Of a stretch of 64,000 nucleotides of DNA, positions 10,676-21,680 are shown in pieces (position 1 is the first letter of the stretch; each line of letters begins with the position of its first letter). This DNA comes from Anagrus nilaparvatae (taxonomy: Eukaryota > Arthropoda > Insecta > Hymenoptera > Mymaridae): contig JAKSXM010000263.1 in NCBI GenBank assembly GCA_022575985.1, forward strand, positions 8,536,001 through 8,600,000, given 5' to 3'. The notes below the pieces were generated by a model. The model was not told the origin of the DNA. It did not search any database and saw only the letters and a list, made by a program, of their open reading frames with translations. Position numbers and translations under genes: made by a program.

Positions 10676-12360
10676 ATGGATTTCTTGATACTTAAGTAAT
10701 ACATGAGACTGCAAAAATAAAGCTGAGTTGAATTATATTTTTGAAGGCCTTAATTATAAACTAAAAACTTAAAAGAAAAAAATTCTTAATTTATTTATTT
10801 ATTTTTTTTAAATAATGAAATAACCATCTCTTTTTTTTATGCATCTAGCATGTATCTTTCTTTTAATGCATACAACCATAAATAAAAAAAATAAATAAAT
10901 AAATGAACAATTTTTTTCTTTTAAGTTTTTAGTTTTTTACTAAGGGTTTCAAAATATAATTAAGTTCGGCTTTATTTTTACAGTCTTCCTGTATTACTTA
11001 AGTATCATGAAATCCATTTTTGGAGCAGTCTTTATTCTTACGATGAATGTTCTGCAGTTTAAAAACTCATTAATTGCAGCAAAGCAAGTAATAAATATCT
11101 GAGACAGACAAGAAACATTTGGTGTAATAGCTAATTCCTTTTGAACTCCAGAACATTGATTGTAAGAACAAATACTACACGAGTCATGGATTTCTTGGTA
11201 CTGAAGTAATACATGAGACTGCTAATATAAAGCTGAGCTGAATTCTATTTTTGAAGACCTTAATTATAGACTAAAAACTTAAAAGAAAAAAATTCTTAAT
11301 TTATTTATTTATTTTTTTTTAATAATGAAAGAACTATATCTCTTTTTTTTTTATGCGTCTAGCATGTATCTTTCTTTTAAAGCAGACAACCATACATAAA
11401 GAAAATAAATAAATAAATGAACAATTTTTTTCTTTTAAGTTTTTAGTTTTCAACTAAGGGTTTCCAAATATAATTTAGTTCGGCTTTATTTTTACAGTCT
11501 CATGTATTACTTAAGAATCAAGAAATCCATGACTCGTGTAATATTTGTTCTTTATCAACGTTCTGGAGTTCAAAAGGAATTAGCTATTACACCATACGAG
11601 TCTTGTCATCCTTATAGATACTGATTACATGTTTTTTGCTATTAATGAGTTTTTAAACTGCAGAGCATTCATCGTAAAAATAAACCTTGCTCCAGCCATG
11701 GATTTCATGATACTTAAGTAATACAAGAGACTGTAAATGTAAAGCCTAACTGAATTATATTTTTTAATTAATCCCTTAGTTAAAAGCTGATAACCTAAAA
11801 GAAAAAAATTGTTCATTTATTTATTTATTTTTTTTAAATAATGAAAGAACTATATCTCTTTTTTTTTTATGCGTCTAGCATGTATCTTTCTTTTAATGCA
11901 TACAACCATAAATAAAAAAAATAAAGAAATAAATGAACAATTTTTTTCTTTTAAGTTTTTAGTTTTTAACTAAGGGTTTCAAAATATAATTCAGTTCGGC
12001 TTTATTTTTACAGTCTCATGTATTACTTAAGTATCAAGAAATCCATGACTCGTGTAATATTTGTTCTTCATCAATGTTCTGGAGTTCAAAAGGAATTAGC
12101 TATTACACCATACGAGTCTTGTCATCCTTATAGATACTGATTACATGTTTTCTGCTATTAATGATTTTTTAAACTGCAGAGCATTCATCGTAAAAATAAA
12201 CCTTGCTCCAGCCATGGATTTCATGATACTTAAGTAATACTAAATAAGTAATACAAGAGACTGTAAATGTAAAGCCTAACTGAATTATATTTTTTAATTA
12301 ATCCCTTAGTTAAAAGCTGATAACCTAAAAGAAAAAAATTGTTCATTTATTTATTTTTTT
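10676..12360. repeat. ~510-bp satellite of dyad-symmetric monomers
   Basis: The phrase 'catggatttcttgatac' (or a close variant) starts units at 10676, 11185, 11698 and 12213, giving periods of 509, 513 and 515 bp. Within each unit, 'taaaaacttaaaagaaaaaa' and the flanking phrase reappear about 220 bp later in reverse complement, around a loop holding 'gcatctagcatgtatctttc'. Each monomer is thus itself a foldback. The last unit is truncated near 12360. Short ORFs here are incidental. Confidence 0.85.
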
Positions 12361-12589
12361 TATGTATGGTTGGCTGCTTTAATATACATATAAAAAAAAA
12401 GATATCGTTATTTTATTATTTAAAAAAAATAATAAATTAATTAATTCCTGATATATATACTCTTTTGTAACATCAATTTTCAAATTAATATAATAAAAGC
12501 TATAACACACGCTTTGTTTCTTCTCCAGTTGACCATTTTTAAATTATTAATATAGTTTTTTTTTTAAATATTTATCTGAATGTTTTTCG
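12361..12589. other. AT-rich DNA
   Basis: No feature recognised. Confidence 0.4.
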
Positions 12590-12690
12590 ATAGACTTTCG
12601 AGTATTTTCGCTCAAATTCCGACTTTACGAGTATTTTTGCTCGAATTCCGACTTTCGAGTATTTTTGCTCGAATTTCGATTATCAATGAG
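12590..12690. repeat. ~33-bp tandem repeat
   Basis: Three units of 'cgactttcgagtatttttgc' plus 'tcgaattc', with small differences. Confidence 0.75.
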
Positions 12691-12732
12691 AGAGAAAGAG
12701 TATTTTCGCGTATATTAGAGTGTTTCTAAGAC

Positions 12733-13258
12733 TTAACTTAGAAACGGCGCCATAAATGGCGCAGTAATATATTGATCACCATTATAATTTTTAATTACAC
12801 CTTGTTTTATTAATATTTGATCTTCAGTTTCTATTTTTATACTTTCTGCGGTTGAACCCCAAAATACAATTTTACCCTGAATAAAAAGCATTATAAGTAA
12901 TACATTAACTTTAAAAAAGTTAAATATTATTAATATTTACATTGGTTTTTGTTTCATCTGTTATTAATATTTCACGTTTTTTATCACTACTTCTATCCAA
13001 ATTTACCTTTATCTTTAAATAAATTCGAAATAATTTAGTAGTTTACTTAATTACTTATATATAAAAAAAAATCTTAATGATATTAATAGTTCCATTTTTT
13101 TGTGTGTGCTATACCTGTATTATATCATAAAATTTATCACAGAAATCATCTAAAGCTATACATCTTTTTATATTTTTCAAACAGTCAATAACATCAAAAC
13201 TAAATAATTTTGATTTTTTATAAGAAAATCCATGTTCATTAGAAATGAAAATATCGGC
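12733..13258 (-). CDS. RPA1-like OB-fold (ssDNA-binding) protein, three spliced exons, partial
   Basis: Minus-strand exons with consensus splice sites: exon a about 13258-13115 (donor GT at 13114-13113), exon b 13012-12941 (24 codons, AG before and GT after) and exon c 12876-12733. All junctions are phase 0, so one frame runs through. Exon a ends 'CIALDDFCDKFYDIIQ'. Exon b contains 'SSDKKREILITDET'. Exon c begins 'GKIVFWGSTAESIKIE' and continues 'ILIKQGVIKNYNG'. This order resembles OB-fold DBD-B of replication protein A 70 kDa (R-x-I-x-L-x-D-x-T, a V-x-L-W-G analogue, then A-I-K-G-x-R-V). RPA binds single-stranded DNA in replication and repair in the nucleus. The 5' end is cut by the foldback at 13255. 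The frame closes at 12733-12735 inside a 13-bp direct repeat, so the native 3' end is probably lost too. It could be a host gene fragment or a captured copy. Confidence 0.6.
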
Positions 13259-14292
13259 GATTATTTCTCAACCCGGCCACCCCCCTCTGTCCAAAAATGG
13301 TGGCAACTTAAAAAGATTTTGGTTTTCTCAAATTGACTGGAAGAGGGTCTAGATTTTTATTCTCATTGGCTTTTTCAACTCTGTAAATTTACTGTGCCCA
13401 TTTTAGGCACTGAGTGGCGGCAGGTCGACATTTTAAAAACAGAAAAATTGAAATAAAAGTAGATTAACGGTAAGTTTTTTGAAATTTTATTTTCTTAAAA
13501 TTTGTTATTTATTAAAACAAAGAAAATGAGATCACTTGCGTGGTAATTGGTTGATTTCTTAAAAAGTTTTGTAGGTGCTGTGTAATTTTTATAAATGGGT
13601 TAAAAACGGCTACTTTGACTAATGATATCTCTGAACGTAAAAACCCAAAATAAAAAAGTTTTAGTGCAAAATGGTATTTTTTTGATACATAATAAGTGTG
13701 CCAAATATTAGGGGATTTGATTGAGTAGTTTCGGATTTAACAATTTTCGGGTACTAATTCTCTTTAAAAAATGGGTCAAAATTTGTTTGAGAATTACCCT
13801 TAAAATTGCTAAATCCGAAACTACTCGATCAAATCTTCTGATACTTGGCACACTTATTATGTATCAAAAGACTACCATTTTGCACTAAAACTTTTTTATT
13901 TTGGATATGTAGGTTCAGAGATATCATCAGTCAAAGTATCAGTTTTTAACCCATTTTTAAAAACTACATAGCACCTACAAAACTTTTTAAGAAATCAACC
14001 AATTACCACGCAAGTGGTCTCATTTTCTTTGTTTTAATAAATAACAACTTTAAAGAGAAAAAAATTTCAAAAAACTTACCGTTAATCTACTTTTATTTCA
14101 ATTTTTTTGTTTTTAAAATGTCAATCTGTCGCCGCTCAGCGCCTAAAATGGGCACAGTAGATTTACAGAGTTGAATAGGCCAATGAGAATAAAAAACTAG
14201 ACCCTTTTCCAGTCAATTTGAGAAAACCAAAATCTTTTTAAGTTCCCACCATTTTTGGACAGAGAGGGTGGCCGAGTTAAGAAATAATCGCC
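13255..14292. mobile_element. Foldback element, arms ~490 bp, interrupting the RPA1-like exons
   Basis: 'ggcgattatttct' at 13256 pairs with 'agaaataatcgcc' ending at 14292. 'ggtggcaacttaaaaagatt' pairs with 'aatctttttaagttcccacc'. Arms of about 490 bp meet around 13745-13805 ('gtttcggatttaac' against 'gctaaatccgaaac'). No transposase. The left end coincides with the loss of the reading frame of the RPA1-like exon. Confidence 0.85.
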
Positions 14293-14396
14293 CATATATA
14301 TAATACAATAAAAAATTTAAAAAAAAAAAAATTATTTATACGTCTGAAATGTTATTTATACGTACGAACTGTTTAACTTAGAAACCGTTACTACGA

Positions 14397-14705
14397 GTAG
14401 TAATCCATAGCGACCGTTTCAGTAGCAATCGTTTCTATGGTTACTACTTCCATAACAACCGTTACCATGTTTACCGTTTCCATAGCCATATGGTTACCAT
14501 TCCCATAGCAACCGTTGCTATGGTTACAAATTCCATAACAACCGTTTCCATGATTACTGTTTCCATAGCAACAGTTTCAATGGTTACAATTTCTATAACA
14601 ACCGTTAGCATGGTTACCGTCTCCATAGCAACCGTTACCATGGTTACCATTCCCATAACACCTGTTACCATGGTTACTGTTTCTATATCAACCGTTACTA
14701 TAAGT
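14397..14705. repeat. 30-bp minisatellite
   Basis: About ten 30-bp units of the type 'ccatagcaaccgttaccatg' plus 'gttaccgttt'. CCATGG and CCATAG half-palindromes make the array open on both strands (66 and 79 codons). These frames are repeat artefacts. Confidence 0.85.
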
Positions 14706-14820
14706 GGTGATCACGTGATAAACACGTAGTGATCACGTGATAACCATATAGTGATCCCGTGATAATCATATAGTGATCACGTGATATACACGTGTTGATC
14801 ATGTGATAACCACGTGGTAA
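14706..14820. repeat. 22-bp repeat with ATCACGTGAT palindromes
   Basis: Five units of 'agtgatcacgtgataaccat' plus 'at', each centred on ATCACGTGAT or a one-base variant. The core CACGTG is a canonical E-box sequence. A binding role is inference only. Confidence 0.85.
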
Positions 14821-14859
14821 CCTGCCTACAGCGGCGATTATATATTTTTATAGTATATA

Positions 14860-14960
14860 TATATATAGGTAGAATAGGTATAGATAGGTAGATAGGTAGA
14901 ATAGGTAGATAGGTAGATAGGTAGATAGATAGGTAGATAGGTAGATAGGTAGATATATAC
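14860..14960. repeat. TAGATAGG-type microsatellite
   Basis: Runs of 'taggtaga' and 'tagataggtaga' over about 90 bp. Confidence 0.9.
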
Positions 14961-16400
14961 ATAATAAAAAAAATATATTTATTTATTTATTTATTTATTA
15001 AAAACAAAAATTTAGCCCAATAATTTTTTTAAGATAGCGACGGCAAGGCTAAATGGACGGAAAATAAATTTAAGATTTGAGGGTCCCAATTTACGGGAAA
15101 AATGAAAAAAGGAGGTTTCCTTCCATCACAAAACTATGATTTTAAATTAAGAAAAAAATAAATTTATATAAAAAAAAAATTAATAAAAATAAAAATAAAA
15201 ATTGAAATTATAATTAATTGTTGTTTTGTGTGTCGGCCATTTTTTAGTAAACTAGGGGGCAAGTCCCCTGCGCGCTAAAGCGCGCCAACCCCCTCGCATC
15301 ATATTTCATGTTTAATCGAAATAAAACTGTGGTTTAATTCACAAACAAAAACAATTGTACAGTCAGATGTCAATTTCAAATAATGAACTTTTTTCATAAT
15401 TTTAAGAAACCATTATTATTTTTATTTTCAAAATTTATTTCAAGAAAAAAAAATATTGCATTATTGTCCCTCGGTGCTACGCACCTCGGGCCAGAATCCT
15501 TCTCATCTTTCAAAATAAATTTTTCTTTTGTTCTGGACGGCGAAATTTTTTACTAGTATGACGAAATACTCGAATTAATTTTCATGTGTTATTTGTATAA
15601 TATAATAATTTGTATAATATATAATTTTCATTTGTATAATAATACAAATATAATTAATTTTCTATTAGTTAAAACATTTTTCATTACAATTTATAATTAT
15701 TTTTACAGCTCATTTTATTATTTATTATAAATTAAAAAATTATATATTTACAATTGTCTACAAATTAGTATACATCGCGCTGCTAACACTACAGAAGTTC
15801 AATGAAACGACCAAATAGATAAAGATGACGACATTTTTAGGAGAATGTATAATAAAATAATTATTGTATTTCTTATTTCTGTATTTTTTACACAAAATTT
15901 TATTAATAATTAAGTATTTAAGTAAAGATAATGAAAATTAGAATAAATAATGAAATAATCAGCGCAACCAATCACAACACGAATAAATTAGACGATAAAT
16001 TATGTCACATGAGTTTTTTAGAGATACAAGTTACAAGACGAAATTTTTAGATTGTATAATAAAATGAGAAAATTATTACATTTCTTATTTATATTTAATT
16101 ATAATGAAAAATACCCAAAATTTTATTAATAATTAATTATTTTAAGGACATTCTCTAGTGCGAATTGATTTGACTTCAGTGGCTTATATACTTCTACTTT
16201 GATTAACTTTTTTTTAAATTTCCGTATGTATATGCGTCATGTAGCCAGCTGCTACATTCTTGCCCGATGAGAATAATATAAGGTTCCGCCACGCCAACTA
16301 TACAGTCCCCTACTCGGCGCGCTGAACTGGGCCTAGCAAGATGTGTCACGCGGCGATTTCCAGTCCCCTACATGGTGTGCCCCTCTGCGCAAGCGCATAA
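14961..16400. other. AT-rich DNA with GC-rich hairpin patches and a diverged direct repeat
   Basis: GC-rich islands at 15256-15298 ('gcgcgctaaagcgcgc' hairpin), 15466-15490 ('ccctcggtgctacgcacctc' hairpin) and 16230-16395 (two 'cagtcccctac' phrases) stand out from the AT background. A diverged direct repeat ('tgtataataaaat..atttcttatt..aaaattttattaataatta') occurs at about 15845-15915 and 16055-16140. No coding sequence seen. Confidence 0.45.
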
Positions 16401-17968
16401 TAGTTTTACATAAAACATATGATCCTTGTTTATTTACAAAATTAAAACCTAAAGCAAAAGTTTTTTAACAAAAATGACATATAAAATTGAAAAACGATAG
16501 TGAATTAATTAAAATTAGGAAAAGGGCTTCTAGATTACATTTAATAATTAAAAGTGCAGTAAATATACCTGAAAAAAAAGCTAAACATTATTAGCATAAC
16601 TGAAAAAATAAATGCTGAAAAACCTAAACTATTCTGATTCCCTAAATCAAAAATATTCCAAGTCCCTAAACCCGGAAAAAAAAACATTTAAATTATAATA
16701 AAATTGTTGTCAACATTTTCTATCATAAGAAAAAAAGTAGTTGATAAATATTGACTTTTTTATTATTTTTTACTTATGTTTATTTATTTTTTTATAAGCA
16801 ATATTATAAATTAAATCATTCAAATTAATAAATATGCTTATAAATATTATTTACAACAAATATTTACTAATTTAAGTAAAAATTAAAAGAACACAATTTT
16901 GTGGTTATGACATATTTATTTTGATTTTCCTATACAGTGTGTGTAAAAAGTGGTGGAAAAGGGGCACGCCATGCTCGGCACTTGCTATCCCCGCGTGACC
17001 GATCGGTAAAGGCCCTTTAATATTATCGGGGCACGCCTACAGAGGTACTTGCTAACGCCAAGAAAACTTTTCCGATCGGGTGTGTATTAGATAACTTTAT
17101 GTATATTATAACTACAGTAGAGAATGATAGAGAAAGATAGACGTGAAAGTAATGGAAGTTGTTTTGTTTCCCGTTAAAATTGTTATTTTTCTCACTTTAT
17201 TATAAATATCTTAGCTCAAAACCAAGCTTGAATTATAAAAAAAATATATTTTGATTCTTGATTCAATTTTTTAGCGATTCTGTTATTTAGAAAAAAAACT
17301 TTTCCTTGGAAGTATTTTAAACTTTTATTTTAAAAAAAGGCCTCCATAAGAGTCTCTAAAAATACATGTTATTTTTTTAGAAATCGTATGATTTTATTTT
17401 GCTAATATCTCGACAAATAACCAACCTGAGGTTCTGAAATTTTGACAATAGATTTCTATGATAATAAACAGCATTTTTGCCAAGTATTATTAAATTCTTT
17501 TCCTTATCAAGTTTACTAGAGAATGTCCTTAAAAGATTCAATAATAATAAAAATTAAATAACGCGCGAGAGTATAGTGCTACTTAAACATTACAGCGCGT
17601 GCGCCAGAGTAAATCGATGACAGACATTTCAGTTTTATAGAGAAAGATTAAAATCTGGTTATTTCTTTTTTAACGACCAGAACTGGGCTATATGAAATAA
17701 AACTTAAAGAAGGTCCTTTTTTTTATTTTTTCATAGATGTTTTTATTATGTTAGACGTTTTGCCTATTTATTATAAGCCTTTTCAGTAACTGTAACATAT
17801 AATTATAAAATTAATATAAATATAAATTTAATTCAAATGAACTTAATTTGGTTTAAAGTGGAAAAATCCTGTTTATAATGGACTTCACTATATATATTAT
17901 TAAAAATGTTGTTTTAGATGGAATGGTCGGATTCGGGTTTACATGTAATTAAACATCCATGTAATTAA
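16401..17968. other. Non-coding DNA with fragments of the G-tract element body
   Basis: At 16625-16680 the phrases 'ctgattccctaaatc' and 'ccaagtccctaaaccc' match the body of the CATGGAACATGTTTA elements, so this is a fragment of one. At 16950-17080 there is a GC-richer patch with 'ggggcacgcc' twice and 'ccgatcgg' twice. The rest is unassigned. Confidence 0.4.
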
Positions 17969-18222
17969 CATGGAACATGTTTATGGGGAGGGGGTACTTC
18001 GGAACTTGAAAATTAAAGGGGGGTGTCAAATTTGTCCTACTTAAGGGGGGTAGTCAAATTTGTCCTATTTCAGGGGGGGGTAAAATTTGTCCTATTTAAG
18101 GGGGGGGGGTCAAATAACAATAATTTTAATTTAGGGACTTTGAAAAATCTGGGTTTAGGGACTTTGAATAATATAGGTTTGTATTATACCTAGTCCTCAG
18201 CTGGAAATAAACATTTTCCATG
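17969..18222. mobile_element. CATGGAACATGTTTA-terminus element, copy 2 (forward, short)
   Basis: Starts CATGGAACATGTTTA at 17969 and ends in a degraded 'cattttccatg' at 18222. It is followed by 'catttaggttatgtttac' and 'accggttataag', as in the other copies. Internal G-tract monomers lie at 18015-18112. Internal deletions make it about half the length of copy 3. Confidence 0.75.
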
Positions 18223-19010
18223 CATTTAGGTTATGTTTACAAAAACCGGTTATAAGTTTTTTGTGTAACAGTACGTGTATTAGTGATGTACCAATGGTTC
18301 AGGAGGTACCCTACCTTTCCTAAACCCCGCGCCTTCTATGAGTGACTCGGAAGTACTTCGGACTGCGTTAGAAATTTATTTTTTGTTCTAGAAAGAAAGG
18401 CACTATATTTTCGAATTTTCAAACGATATTCTTTTTCAACATTTCTTAACCATAAAACGAAATTGAGGATCATTCTTTCTTACCTTTATTTCTAAACTCC
18501 TTAAATGAAGTCAAAAGATAGCTTCATAATACTTAATAGATAATATATTTTTTTTTCACTACCACTTAATGTCTAATAATACTAATATTACTATTTTGTT
18601 GATAATTTTACTTTAAAAAAATATTTTTTTATTTTTGACTTATAAGATATTATCCCATATTATCCGATAATATCCCGTTTTTCCCATATTACATCCCAAT
18701 TTCTCGAGATATTATTGGATATTATGAGATATAATGGGATATTATGTTTTTTTTCACGAGGGTTTAATGTTCCCATTCCAAAAAGGTAATAGTTAAAATG
18801 TCATAAAAAGCTTATCCACCTTGTTTTTTATCGTGTTGTTAGCAACCTTAAAAAATCAAGTGAATCTAACTTAAGTTTTTAGCTTCTGATAATAGAATAA
18901 ACTAGATCATTGCTAAAAATGATAGACCGTACAAAGCATAATAATACACAGTATTTTTTTTTTTTTTTTTTTTAATATAGTTGATAATTACTTTTGCAAG
19001 AATGTAATAG
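18223..19010. other. Non-coding, one small inverted repeat
   Basis: 'aagatattatcccatattat' near 18648 pairs with 'ataatgggatattat' near 18730, giving an AT-rich foldback of about 105 bp. Nothing else recognised. The GC-richer 18300-18370 patch shows no open frame. Confidence 0.4.
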
Positions 19011-19013
19011 TAT

Positions 19014-19525
19014 ATATACGGCTCGAGTCCAGAAAAGTAAAGAATAGCCCAAATCGCGCGTAAATTACCTTCCGAGGCGAAGCCAAGGATGGTAAACTGC
19101 GATTTGGGTCATTCCTTATTTATGGACAAGGCTCGTATAACATTTTTCTGTGTCTGTGGCGAGAAAACACGTCTTTTTCGGACGCGTAGCGTCCGGGAAA
19201 TACGTGCTTTCTCGACGCAGACCAGAAAAATTTTTTTTAAACCAATTTGATTTGTTAAAATATTTGATCACTTGCAAATATAATTATTAAATTATTTGAA
19301 ATTTCATTAATAAATACATTTGACGTATAATATTTGTTGTTTTTAATTAATTTTTTTAAAATATAGTATTATATTATTTATATTATATATTTTTACTTAT
19401 GGGTAAAATTAGTTTTCAATTCAGAAATACTTTGAATCACATTTTTTGACTTCCCAGGCGTTAAACTCGTGCGTAAAGATTTTTCTGCACTCGTTCAACG
19501 CCTATGAGGGCAAAAAATATCGTAA
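19014..19525. repeat. Cluster of three GC-rich hairpins
   Basis: Hairpin 1: 'agcccaaatcgc' (19049) with 'gcgatttgggt' (19099), outer 'gtccagaaaagtaaagaat' with 'attccttatttatggac'. Hairpin 2: 'gtctgtggcgagaaa' with 'tttctcgacgcagac' around 'cggacgcgtagcgtccg' (19170-19194). Hairpin 3: 'caggcgttaaactcgtgc' (19457) with 'gcactcgttcaacgccta'. Strong palindromes in AT-rich DNA. Possibly ends of MITE-like elements. Confidence 0.65.
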
Positions 19526-19635
19526 GCACCATGAGCCAAATACTTTAGACATTAGCGTGAACACATAACTAGTGCTCTCGCTAGTGCCAAAACTTTTACG
19601 CTCTTGATACTTAATATACTTATACTATATTTTAA

Positions 19636-20160
19636 CATGGAACATGTTTATAGGGAGGGGGTACTTCAGAACTTGAAAATTAAGGGGGGGGGGGTCAAAT
19701 TTGTCCTTTTTAAGGGGGGGGGGTCAAATTTGTCCTATTTAAGGGGGGGGTCAAATTTGTCCTATTTAAGGGGGGGGGGTCAAATTTGTCCTTTTTAAGG
19801 GGGGGGGGTCAAATTTGTCCTTTTTAAGGGAGGGGGGTCAAATTTGTCCTATTTAAGGGGGGGGGTCAAATAAGACTTAGAATAATTAGGTAAGTATATA
19901 TAAATAAATAAAATACTATTAAAAGACTTTGAAAAATCTGGGCTTAAGGACTTAGAATAATATCGATCTAGGGACTTGGAATAATTCAGGTTCAGGGACT
20001 TATAATAATTCAGGTTTAGGGAATCAAAATAGTTTGGGTTTAGAATCTTAACAACTAGTAAGGTAATAATTACAAATTACAACAATAGAAAATTGTATTG
20101 TAATGTTGAGTAACATTTGTATTATATCTAGTCCTCATTTGGAAGTAAACATGTTCCATG
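19636..20160. mobile_element. CATGGAACATGTTTA-terminus element, copy 3 (forward, near full length)
   Basis: Exact CATGGAACATGTTTA at 19636 and its complement ending at 20160. Order inside: 'gggagggggtacttc', seven G-tract monomers ('aaatttgtcctatttaaggg' plus G run) at 19680-19870, then 'gggacttagaataatt' phrases, then 'caacaatagaaaattgtatt' and 'tattatatctagtcctca'. It is followed by 'catttaggttgtgtttac' and 'aaaccggttataag'. No protein: the 64-codon frame over the array is an artefact. Confidence 0.8.
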
Positions 20161-20524
20161 CATTTAGGTTGTGTTTACACAAACCGGTTATAAGTTTTAT
20201 AAATACATGCATGATATGTCGGTAGTTCTTAGCTATTTTTACTCAAGTCTGAGGTCGATGTTTTGGATTTAAAAAATACCGATTGTATCCGAATTTGAGG
20301 TTAGTTTTTTGAAATTTTGCCTCTGAGCGGCTCAAATTGCTATATTAGGCTTAGAGCGGGAGATTTTGAACTGTCCAAATTTAACAACTTTATAGGCCTC
20401 AACCTTGATAGAATTGATCTAAATAATATGTAATTTGATTTGGTAAATACCACTGAGTGGTTATATACCCTTTAAAAAGCGTCAGAAGCATAATAATGGT
20501 TTTTTTAAACCAAATTTCAACGTT
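20161..20524. other. Non-coding spacer
   Basis: The start is the conserved flank of the preceding element ('aaaccggttataag'). The rest is unassigned AT-rich sequence. Confidence 0.4.
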
Positions 20525-20985
20525 AAAATCACATCAGTACCGAGTCGGTGGTCGAGAGGATTAAATCTCGCGACTATATGTAAGTAGAGATACTTTCATA
20601 TAGAAGCGGGTTCACCGCTCGAGTAAGAGTTTCATAACTGTATATAGACGCTATTCGTAGTATGAAAATACTTTCGTAAATATATACAGATTTAAAACTC
20701 TTCACCACGTTGAGGCTAGGATTCTGTTTTCATCATAATATTTAAAAGATAAATCAAATATTACGGAGAAAACAGAAACTGATATAAAAGGATTTTCTGA
20801 TAGAGAGGATACATGGCCTTAAGTCAACCTGAAGTAATGTGTTAAACGGTTGCGTTGACTTGCATAAGGCATTAAGGGGGGTGAGTTTAGTCGGTAAACA
20901 TGTCAAGCATGGATTCCGACATAATCTAGGGCCCGGCCCTAGATATGCGTAACGCATTCTCACCCAGACGCATGTAAAAAATTAC
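20525..20985 (+). mobile_element. Candidate tRNA-derived SINE
   Basis: The sequence 'gtggtcgagaggattaaa' (20548-20565) resembles the A box and D arm of Leu/Ser-type tRNAs. 'gcgggttcaccgctcga' (20605-20621) resembles a B box. The body continues to about 20985 with a GC-richer end ('ctagggcccggccctag', 20928-20944). There is no convincing complete cloverleaf and no second copy in this window, so the call is tentative. Confidence 0.35.
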
Positions 20986-21680
20986 ATGTGTCAACCCTGC
21001 TCGTAGAGCAACAAAAAAAAAAATGTTACCCGCAGACCTTTTTTCTATATTTTGACACTGGTTTCATATCAATTGGTTTGGTAGTTCTTGAGTCATTAGG
21101 GTACAAACAGGCAAATAAATTTTTAAATATATATAGGTATAGCTCGCTTCGCTCACTTCGGCAACCGCCAAGGGGGCTGCGCCCCCCTGGACCCCTGCAA
21201 CATGATTTTTCCAGATATATTGTTTTACGTTACTCAATATTTTTTATAACAACCTTTTTTTACCCGAATTATTATCTAAAATTTACTAAATCATAAAAAT
21301 TACGGACGTTGGAACTCAGGCGGATAATTAGTGATCGGCGATTCAAAGCTTGATTACCCTTCCCTTTGATCCGCAAGTGGCAGTCGCTTCCCTCAACTAC
21401 CAATTCTAGGATTCTCCCTGATAATAGCTGTACAAGTTTCTTTTAGTTACTCTATTGAGCTACTAAATTAGTAGTAACCGGTAAGAATTACAAATATATA
21501 TAATATTAGTCCTAAACTTTTATAATTTTCGAAAAATGATTGTAACTTTTGACAGATCTAACCGATTAACTTGAAAATTTAGGTGAATTCGTAAAAAATA
21601 TGCCCGAATCGAATGAAACTCTTTTCCACGGTAAAATTTTTCCTTACTTTTCTGTTTTTTATAAAAATTAGAAATATATA

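Noticed and set aside
14471..14729. Overlapping ORFs on both strands with 10-residue repeats
   Set aside because: Direct consequence of the 30-bp minisatellite.
19604..19870. CRISPR-like array of regularly spaced repeats
   Set aside because: Monomers are contiguous G-tract minisatellite units with no distinct spacers, and the genome is eukaryotic.
20928..20944. GGGCCC-centred palindrome as a regulatory operator
   Set aside because: Single short palindrome within a probable repeat body; nothing supports a regulatory role.
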